Source: Dehalococcoidia bacterium UBA7891 (GTDB lineage: Bacteria > Chloroflexota > Dehalococcoidia > Lucifugimonadales > UBA826). From it: a stretch of DNA of 6,278 bases. The stretch is from NCBI GenBank assembly GCA_002500485.1, contig DLRJ01000059.1, positions 1-6,278 of the forward strand, in the 5' to 3' direction. The notes beneath the pieces were generated by a model. It ran no database searches and had not been told where the DNA came from. It saw nothing but the letters and a program-made list of their open reading frames with translations. A program made the translations under genes and the position numbers. Positions 1-4,261 of this stretch are shown piece by piece (the first letter of the stretch is position 1; the number at the start of each line of letters is the position of its first letter).

Positions 1-954
1 GCTCAAGGTCATTGTGTCCTTGTCAGACATGGTGGTAATGAACTTTAAGCCCATTCCAGGGAGTTCAGGAAGTCGTGCAAAGTCTATTTCACCAAGGTCT
101 GCCTGACCGGTCTGCATCATAGCAAGCCTGCTGGTGATTTCTGGCACCTGGACGACAACAAATGTTCCAATATGGGACGTTTCTCTCCAGTGGGTTGGGA
201 TAGCGTGTACTGTTCCCCGGTTATTGGGTTCCCACTCACCAATCGTGAATGGTCCCGTACCAACTGGAACTAGTTTTTTCGCTTCTGCCCCGACTGTATC
301 AAAGGCCTTTTTACTGTCTATGACGACTGTGGTGTCGTTTATATCGAATTCACTGATCGGTATTCCCCAAAAAATTTCGGTAATCATGGGGACTTTGACA
401 GTGTAATCGTCTGTGGCAACAGCCTCACCAAAAGTACCACCAAGCTGTGCGCCAAGACCAGATCGTATGTCTGGGTTCACCATTGCATTCTGCCTGTTAA
501 GGTTCCATGCAACGTCGTGTGCAGTTAATTCTCCGAAGTCTCCATGGGAAGAGAATTCCGCAGGGGTATTAAAATTAACCCCTTCCCTTATCTTTAAGGT
601 GAGTTCGTTGCCTGCATCATTTATGCTCCATTCCGTAGCAAGGAACGGGGATAAAGGGTCAGTCCCATCGTGGACTAGCAATTGGTCGTAGTAGCCCATA
701 TTCAGCTCACCTGGGCTAGCACCGTAAGGCTGGACCGGATAGTCACCAAACTGTTCAGACACCTCTGCAATCGCAAAAGTAACAGTTGCTTTTCCGGCTT
801 CCGCTGGGGCTGCCACTGAAGCTGCCGCTGGAGCTGCTGCTGGAGCTGCTGCCGGTTCCGCTTCATCATCGGAGCCACCGCAAGCCACTGAAACTAGAGA
901 CATAAGAGCTATCAGTGTGACAACTGAGATCCCCCATTTACTCATAATCTTCAT
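1..954 (-). CDS. ABC transporter family 5 solute-binding lipoprotein, N-terminal part (3' end off the window)
   Basis: Reading the minus strand from ATG at 954 gives 318 codons without a stop, running off the left edge. Residues 1-24 form a lipoprotein signal peptide (basic start, hydrophobic core, lipobox VSVAC). Cys25 is the predicted lipidation site, so the mature protein should be anchored outside the cytoplasmic membrane. An acidic and Ala/Pro-rich linker follows (about 26-53), then the SBP_bac_5 fold. Recognisable family signatures are KIREGVNF (121-128), LTAHDVAWNLNR (143-154), GTGPFTIGEW (232-241) and MMQTGQADL (279-287). Members typically have 500-600 residues, so roughly half is visible. 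The start is supported by AGGGGG eight nt upstream; a second ATG at codon 4 is less well spaced. It has its own promoter and is transcribed away from the plus-strand gene at 1189. It probably delivers peptides or another small solute to permeases, but the ligand cannot be read. Family is confident; substrate is unknown. Confidence 0.93.
   Translation of the reverse strand, partial: MKIMSKWGISVVTLIALMSLVSVACGGSDDEAEPAAAPAAAPAAASVAAPAEAGKATVTFAIAEVSEQFGDYPVQPYGASPGELNMGYYDQLLVHDGTDPLSPFLATEWSINDAGNELTLKIREGVNFNTPAEFSSHGDFGELTAHDVAWNLNRQNAMVNPDIRSGLGAQLGGTFGEAVATDDYTVKVPMITEIFWGIPISEFDINDTTVVIDSKKAFDTVGAEAKKLVPVGTGPFTIGEWEPNNRGTVHAIPTHWRETSHIGTFVVVQVPEITSRLAMMQTGQADLGEIDFARLPELPGMGLKFITTMSDKDTMTLS
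805..858 (-). repeat. Ala/Pro-rich low-complexity linker repeat in the lipoprotein N-terminus
   Basis: Near-repeating GCA/GCT and CCA codons encode PAAAPAAAPAAA plus a degenerate tail (residues about 33-50), immediately after the lipidation site and acidic patch. Such linkers tether the binding domain flexibly to the lipid anchor. A very similar stretch occurs in the second binding protein at 6227-6278. Confidence 0.8.
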
Positions 955-961
955 GAGATTT

Positions 962-968
962 ACCCCCT
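962..968 (-). promoter_or_regulatory. Shine-Dalgarno site of the left solute-binding protein gene
   Basis: On the minus strand AGGGGGT lies seven to eight nt before the ATG at 954. This fixes the first ATG rather than the in-frame ATG three codons later. Confidence 0.7.
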
Positions 969-1079
969 TGATTCATTTTCTTATCTGAATTCAAACACCA
1001 CCACGCACCTTTAACCGCGACTGTTCCAGTCACAAGTTGGCCCGTCCATCAGTAGTGGAATTATCAGTATTTAGAGCCC

Positions 1080-1108
1080 ATCATAAATAAAGAGAACTCG
1101 TATTGCAA
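1080..1108 (-). promoter_or_regulatory. Predicted sigma-70-type promoter for the left solute-binding protein gene
   Basis: The minus strand shows TTGCAA (1103-1108) as -35, a 17-nt spacer, and TATGAT (1080-1085) as -10, which is 5 of 6 to consensus. Transcription would start near 1073, giving a 5' leader of about 120 nt before the ATG at 954. The leader contains a small GACTG/CAGTC triloop hairpin (1019-1031); I recognise no riboswitch fold. The 17-bp dyad at 1125-1141 sits just upstream of the -35. Confidence 0.55.
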
Positions 1109-1124
1109 TAGTAGTTATTTTCAA

Positions 1125-1141
1125 CCAGAATTTAATTCTGG
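1125..1141. promoter_or_regulatory. Perfect 17-bp dyad, candidate operator in the divergent promoter region
   Basis: The sequence CCAGAATTTAATTCTGG is a perfect inverted repeat with 8-bp arms around one central base. It lies 16 bp upstream of the predicted -35 of the left binding-protein gene and about 48 bp upstream of the plus-strand ATG at 1189. A dyad with a one-base centre cannot form a good RNA hairpin, so binding by a dimeric regulator is the more natural reading. No regulator gene is in the window and I do not recognise the motif. Confidence 0.45.
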
Positions 1142-1176
1142 AGACCGAATTGTTTCAGTAAGCCCTTTTTTTCGAA

Positions 1177-1182
1177 TAAAAT
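1177..1182 (+). promoter_or_regulatory. -10-like box placed for a leaderless transcript of the 1189 gene
   Basis: TAAAAT matches the -10 consensus at 5 of 6 positions and lies six bp before the ATG at 1189, so transcription would begin at or beside the start codon. There is no Shine-Dalgarno sequence before this ATG (AGCGAG only) and no good -35: TTGTTT at 1150 is 21 bp away. Leaderless start is an inference. Confidence 0.4.
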
Positions 1183-1188
1183 AGCGAG

Positions 1189-1641
1189 ATGAACATAAAA
1201 ATACCAATATTAGTTTCATCCTTCACAGCTAGATTTTTTCTTGGTCTTATTTTTTCCTCGTTTGCTGGCTTTATATCCTGGGTATTTTTCTTTGACGGTA
1301 GCGGAATTGACCAAAATGTCTATTACGTAAAGCAAAGTCTAGTTATTGGAATTCCTGTGGGTTTCACGGTGTCTTTAATGTGGTGGAATACAGAAAGTTC
1401 TGGAATCATGATGGCTGCTCAAGCAGTTGTTATAATTCTATTTGCTATTTCCCTACCGCTCTTAGTAGTAAACTTTTCAAATATTGATGTTGGCACCACC
1501 TTGCTTGGCCCATCCCTTAGAGTGCCAGTGGTATCTTTGGGGGACATTTTTAAAAAAATGTTAATGGGAGCAGTTCTAGGAGGAAACGTCCTAGCTTCAC
1601 TGTTTTTCCTATATAGATCACTTTTCCATAAAGAGATATAA
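1189..1641 (+). CDS. Hypothetical four-helix integral membrane protein
   Basis: This 150-residue protein matches no family I recognise. Four hydrophobic segments are visible at about residues 14-36, 48-66, 74-95 and 122-143. Short polar loops separate them, and the C-terminal tail is basic (YRSLFHKEI). A WW pair at 65-66 and a Gly-rich MGAVLGGN segment near 126-133 are the notable local features; there are no cysteines, lipobox or catalytic motif. The ATG is the only reasonable start, because an in-frame TAA at 1177 closes the frame just upstream. It stands alone on the plus strand, divergent from the left binding-protein gene and convergent with the gene ending at 1686. Its coding DNA looks more AT-rich than the transporter genes, which may reflect membrane-protein codon content or separate origin. 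Long open frame plus coherent hydrophobicity make it probably real. Confidence 0.7.
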   Translation: MNIKIPILVSSFTARFFLGLIFSSFAGFISWVFFFDGSGIDQNVYYVKQSLVIGIPVGFTVSLMWWNTESSGIMMAAQAVVIILFAISLPLLVVNFSNIDVGTTLLGPSLRVPVVSLGDIFKKMLMGAVLGGNVLASLFFLYRSLFHKEI

Positions 1642-1652
1642 AGTACCTATTG

Positions 1653-1673
1653 AAGATTCTTTGTATGAATCTT
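1653..1673. terminator. Weak hairpin between convergent genes, possible bidirectional terminator
   Basis: AAGATTC (1653-1659) and GAATCTT (1667-1673) form a perfect 7-bp stem with a 7-nt loop, 11 nt after the plus-strand stop and 12 nt beyond the end of the minus-strand gene. The stem is AT-rich and neither side has a strong T-run (ATTT on plus), so termination would be weak. A second small palindrome, TTCAGCTGAA, follows at 1676-1685. Confidence 0.4.
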
Positions 1674-1685
1674 ATTTCAGCTGAA

Positions 1686-2066
1686 TTAGCAGTCACCAAG
1701 GACAGTTATAATTTCGCCAGTATCCTCATAAAAACGCCACATTGCTCCTGATGATTGGTCATTTATAGTCCATTCGTTCATTCCACGCACATGGTGGTCG
1801 TCAGTACGCGGTAATCTCATCCAGGTAGCATCAAACCGATGTTTGTTTAATAAGTAATCGCTACCATTTACGCAATCTTCGACCAAATAGGTTTTTACCC
1901 TAGAAAGCGCCTCGGACCGTGAAAGACTGGGGGTATGTTCTTCTGCCGCCTTCAACCTCGTTTCTTTAGATAGAGCAAGGCTTTTATCAGTGAAAGGAAT
2001 TCTGCCTGCCGACCCAACCAGAATCACGACAACTCCTAACACTAGAACTATGACCCACTTTAACAA
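1686..2066 (-). CDS. Hypothetical small membrane-anchored or exported protein
   Basis: This 126-residue protein begins with a single strongly hydrophobic segment (about residues 3-20). That is a signal anchor or a signal peptide without a lipobox, so the remainder should lie outside the membrane. A polar Ala/Glu/Lys-rich helix follows (about 30-60, including SLSRSEALSRVKTYL), then a Trp-rich C-terminal part ending in WRFYEDTGEIITVLGDC. The layout of a helix followed by a W..YEDTGEI strand pair vaguely recalls small PepSY-like or secreted inhibitor domains, but I would not assign a family. Its only cysteines, Cys65 and the terminal Cys126, could pair outside the cell. The start is TTG, supported by GGGG ten nt upstream and a promoter with perfect TATAAT. 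An in-frame TGA at 2088-2090 limits any extension. It follows the permease genes on the same strand by 137 nt but appears separately promoted. Function unknown. Confidence 0.65.
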   Translation of the reverse strand: MLKWVIVLVLGVVVILVGSAGRIPFTDKSLALSKETRLKAAEEHTPSLSRSEALSRVKTYLVEDCVNGSDYLLNKHRFDATWMRLPRTDDHHVRGMNEWTINDQSSGAMWRFYEDTGEIITVLGDC

Positions 2067-2115
2067 TTCTTCTCTTCCCCTTCTCAGTCAGTAATTATTT
2101 TCAGTTGCACGTTAA

Positions 2116-2143
2116 ATTATAGAACTATCAACAGCCTGGTAAA
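2116..2143 (-). promoter_or_regulatory. Predicted promoter of the 126-residue protein gene
   Basis: The minus strand shows TTTACC (2138-2143), a 16-nt spacer and a perfect TATAAT (2116-2121). Transcription would begin near 2109, about 43 nt before the TTG start. The -35 box lies inside one arm of the inverted repeat at 2134-2166. Confidence 0.5.
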
Positions 2144-2166
2144 TTTGGACAAACAGATTTCCAGGC
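2134..2166. other. Imperfect inverted repeat after the permease genes
   Basis: GCCTGG (2134-2139) pairs with CCAGGC (2161-2166). Pairing continues through AAAT/ATTT with one bulged T, giving about 10 bp around a 12-nt loop. It lies 38 nt beyond the DppC-like stop and overlaps the -35 of the next promoter. Without a U-tract it is a poor intrinsic terminator; it may protect the mRNA end or be a protein-binding site. Confidence 0.4.
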
Positions 2167-2175
2167 GAGAAAGCG

Positions 2176-2195
2176 AGCATTTTTCCTTGAATGCT
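2176..2195 (-). terminator. Short hairpin just after the DppC-like stop, weak terminator candidate
   Basis: AGCATT and AATGCT form a 6-bp stem with an 8-nt loop, beginning 8 nt after the permease stop codon. The RNA after it reads CGCUUUCUC, with no real U-run. The position suits a 3' end but the sequence is not convincing as a terminator. Confidence 0.25.
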
Positions 2196-2203
2196 TAAAT
2201 AGG

Positions 2204-3184
2204 CTAAATTTGCCGAAGTCTAGGATCCCATCTATCCCGTAGCCAGTCGCCAACGAAGTTAAATGATAGTACGGTGAGGAATATCGCAATACCTGGGAAG
2301 AAAGCTACCCACCAAGCGGATCCGAGGTATTCCCTTCCGTTGGAGATATCTGCTCCCCATGAAGGTGTAGGTGGCGGTACCCCTGCCCCCAAAAAGGACA
2401 ATATACTTTCGGACAGGATAGTATTTCCTACCTGTAGTGTAGTGGCGACAACAACAGTATTCCCCACTGCTGGAAGTAGGTGTCTTACCATTATCCTTGG
2501 CGTGGAAGCCCCTGCCACACGCGCTAGAGCAATATAATCAAAATTCCTCACTTGCAAAGTTTGACCTCTAACAAGCCTCGCTATTCCAGCCCAAGCCCCA
2601 AGAGCCAACACAAAAGCGACTACCGCAAAACTCTGCCCTAGTACAAAAACCAACGCGATGGCAAGCAATAAGTACGGGATAGCATTGAAGACGTCAACGA
2701 TACGCATAATGATTTCGTCAATGATGCCACCATAGTATCCGGCTACCAAACCCACAGTGGTACCAAATATTGTTCCTATAATTATAGCTACAGCAGCAAG
2801 GCTTAACGAAAGACGGGCTCCGTAAATGATTCGACTTAATAAATCACGACCTAACTGGTCTGCCCCGAGGACAAAATAGTATTTTTTTTCATCTTTCCCA
2901 AGTCCAATACCATTTGTATTACATGGCTTGAATTTGTTAGATATTTGACCTTCCTCACAGGCTTCAGCCCATGCAGGCATAGCCAAAACAGCTCTCAATT
3001 GGTCTTTCTCTGGTTCATAGGGTGCTAACAATGGAGAAAATAGGGCGCAAAGAATAAGAATCCCTAAGATGAAGAAAGGTACAAGAGGCCAACGACGGAA
3101 CACATATAGTGCCCTAGAAATACCTGAGTCATGCGTAGATTTCTCTAATTCGGCCAGAGTTATCTTATTTGTTGATGTAGTCAA
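2204..3184 (-). CDS. ABC transporter permease, DppC/OppC family
   Basis: This inner-membrane subunit of a peptide/nickel-type ABC importer has 326 residues (family about 280-320). A cytoplasmic N-terminal tail precedes TM1 (about 33-54, ending SPLLAPYEP). The family signature LGADQLGRDLLSRIIYGARLSLSL starts at 106, and further helices run to about 312. The cytoplasmic EAA loop that docks on the ATPase is at about 216-242 (DYIALARVAGASTPRIMVRH core), and the C-terminus WDPRLRQI is typical. The start is TTG at 3184: AAGGA lies six nt upstream and overlaps the previous gene's stop codon. That stop (TAA, 3194-3196) is in frame, so the gene cannot start further upstream. It lies 9 nt after the DppB-like gene, so the two are co-transcribed and should form a heterodimer. 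The loop after TM1 (about 58-105) is longer than usual and carries Cys76 and Cys88. Substrate not inferable. Confidence 0.95.
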   Translation of the reverse strand: MTTSTNKITLAELEKSTHDSGISRALYVFRRWPLVPFFILGILILCALFSPLLAPYEPEKDQLRAVLAMPAWAEACEEGQISNKFKPCNTNGIGLGKDEKKYYFVLGADQLGRDLLSRIIYGARLSLSLAAVAIIIGTIFGTTVGLVAGYYGGIIDEIIMRIVDVFNAIPYLLLAIALVFVLGQSFAVVAFVLALGAWAGIARLVRGQTLQVRNFDYIALARVAGASTPRIMVRHLLPAVGNTVVVATTLQVGNTILSESILSFLGAGVPPPTPSWGADISNGREYLGSAWWVAFFPGIAIFLTVLSFNFVGDWLRDRWDPRLRQI

Positions 3185-3190
3185 AAGTAA

Positions 3191-3195
3191 TCCTT
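3191..3195 (-). promoter_or_regulatory. Ribosome binding site that fixes the TTG start of the DppC-like gene
   Basis: AAGGA on the minus strand lies six nt before the TTG at 3184 and shares its first two bases with the upstream TAA stop. The arrangement suggests that ribosomes ending the DppB-like gene re-initiate here, keeping the two permeases in balance. Confidence 0.65.
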
Positions 3196-4141
3196 ACGTG
3201 TATCTAATTCTGGGATCGATTAACGCATACAGAATGTCGATTAAGAATACGGCGAAAACATAGACAATAGTGAAAACCAATACAGCCCCTGTCATCAGGG
3301 GAAAGTCGTTATTGAGTATGGCCGTGTAAGTCATTTGACCTAACCCTGGCCATGCAAAAACAGTCTCAGTCACCACTGTGCCACCAATAAACCCGACCAG
3401 AATCAGTGCAGAAAAGGTCAGCGGTGGAATTAGGGCATTTTGGAAAGCATGTTTCCATATGACGCTGCGATTATCAACGCCTTTTGCTCTTGCCAGCTTA
3501 ATATATTCAGAGTCGAGAACATCAAGCATCGAAGATCTTACAAGTCGCATTAACCCGGCAGAGGCGAGCCACCCGAGGGTTACTGCGGGCATTATGTAAT
3601 AGGTGAGCTTATCAAAAAAGCCTGTCGAATCGTGCCCCCGAGTACCCGAGGGCAGCCAATCCAGGTTAACTGAGAAAATCAGAATGAGCATAATCCCAAG
3701 CCAAAAAGGAGGTAAAGCTTGCCCAAACACTGCAAATGTTCTTCCGACAGCGTCAATGATTGTGCCTCTTTTGACGGCTGACAGCACCCCTATCGGAATT
3801 CCCGTTATAAGGACGAAAAGTGTGGCAGCAAGCCCAAGTTGCAAACTTGCCGGTGCAAAACCTCTCACCATTTCTAGCACAGGCTTACCTGTTTTAAGAG
3901 AGTCACCAAAATCTCCCTGGAGAAATCCTTTACCGACCCATATGAAGTACTGAACAACTAGTGGTTTGTCTAAGTGAAAATCTTCACCCCATGCCTCCCA
4001 TTGTTCTGGTGACACATAACCGACGTTTAGCATCACGTTGCGAGGATCGCCTTGTAGGCGAGAGAGTGCAAACACGATCAAAGTGGCTGCCAAAATAGCC
4101 ATAATGAGGAACAAAAACCGTCTTATTATGAATACTCTCAT
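3194..4141 (-). CDS. ABC transporter permease, DppB/OppB family
   Basis: This 315-residue inner-membrane subunit (family about 300-340) pairs with the DppC-like protein to form the translocation pore. It starts with the family-typical MRVFIIRRFLFLI and TM1 (about 8-27). A GDP motif (31-33) and the outside loop with FHLDKPLVVQYFIWVGKGF and GDFGDSL (76-82) follow. Helices are visible at about 100-122, 135-160, 182-200, 243-262 and 284-307. The EAA loop for the ATPase is at about 212-240 (EYIKLARAKGVDNRSVIWKH core). The C-terminus DILYALIDPRIRY is diagnostic. The ATG at 4141 has AGG eight nt upstream. The gene is 120 nt downstream of the binding-protein stop and 9 nt upstream of the DppC-like gene, so the order is binding protein, permease, permease. 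No residues look abnormal. The family is certain; the transported solute is not. Confidence 0.96.
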   Translation of the reverse strand: MRVFIIRRFLFLIMAILAATLIVFALSRLQGDPRNVMLNVGYVSPEQWEAWGEDFHLDKPLVVQYFIWVGKGFLQGDFGDSLKTGKPVLEMVRGFAPASLQLGLAATLFVLITGIPIGVLSAVKRGTIIDAVGRTFAVFGQALPPFWLGIMLILIFSVNLDWLPSGTRGHDSTGFFDKLTYYIMPAVTLGWLASAGLMRLVRSSMLDVLDSEYIKLARAKGVDNRSVIWKHAFQNALIPPLTFSALILVGFIGGTVVTETVFAWPGLGQMTYTAILNNDFPLMTGAVLVFTIVYVFAVFLIDILYALIDPRIRYT

Positions 4142-4163
4142 TAGATATACCTAAGCGCAGTGA

Positions 4164-4183
4164 TTCGCCAATTGCCCGGCGAA
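4164..4183 (-). other. Small second hairpin in the binding-protein/permease spacer
   Basis: TTCGCC (4164-4169) pairs with GGCGAA (4178-4183) around an 8-nt loop. It lies between the larger hairpin and the ribosome binding site of the DppB-like gene. There is no T-run, so it is not an intrinsic terminator for minus-strand transcription. Confidence 0.35.
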
Positions 4184-4199
4184 CGTAAGATGAAGGTTC

Positions 4200-4237
4200 A
4201 CTGACGCACCTTCCCCAACGGGAATAAGTGCGTCAGT
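4200..4237 (-). promoter_or_regulatory. Nested hairpin between binding-protein and permease genes, likely mRNA processing or stability element
   Basis: ACTGACGCAC (4200-4209) and GTGCGTCAGT (4228-4237) form a perfect 10-bp stem. Inside it TTCCC (4211-4215) pairs with GGGAA (4220-4224) around a 4-nt loop, with a small 1-by-3 internal loop between stems. On the transcript it starts 24 nt after the binding-protein stop and is followed by UGAACCUUCAUC, not a U-tract. In many binding-protein importer operons a stem here protects the upstream mRNA or causes partial read-through, giving more binding protein than permease. That role is inferred from position. Confidence 0.6.
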
Positions 4238-4261
4238 TTACTTGCTTAAATTTGCTTTTAC

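Noticed and set aside
134..691. Plus-strand open frames over the left binding-protein gene (134-406, 413-691)
   Set aside because: They are antisense to a continuous binding-protein frame with strong family signatures. They lack ribosome sites, and their translations look like reverse-complement shadow sequence.
955..1075. Riboswitch in the roughly 120-nt leader of the left binding-protein gene
   Set aside because: Only short stems are visible (GACTG/CAGTC triloop; TTCCA/TGGAA with a long loop), and no known aptamer consensus or terminator/anti-terminator pair is present.
1161..1173. T7 run at 1166-1172 as the end of a terminator
   Set aside because: No stem lies directly before it. The 1125-1141 dyad is 24 nt away and has a one-base centre, so it does not form a terminator hairpin.
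2274..3953. Plus-strand open frames over the permease genes (2274-2537, 3069-3263, 3378-3599, 3603-3953)
   Set aside because: All are antisense to well-supported permease genes and have low-complexity Ser/Pro/Thr-rich translations with no domain signal.
4142..4173. Possible separate promoter for the permeases (TTGGCG, 16 nt, TATATC on the minus strand)
   Set aside because: The -10-like box is only two nt before the ATG, too close for use, and its bases are better explained as spacer after the AGG ribosome site.
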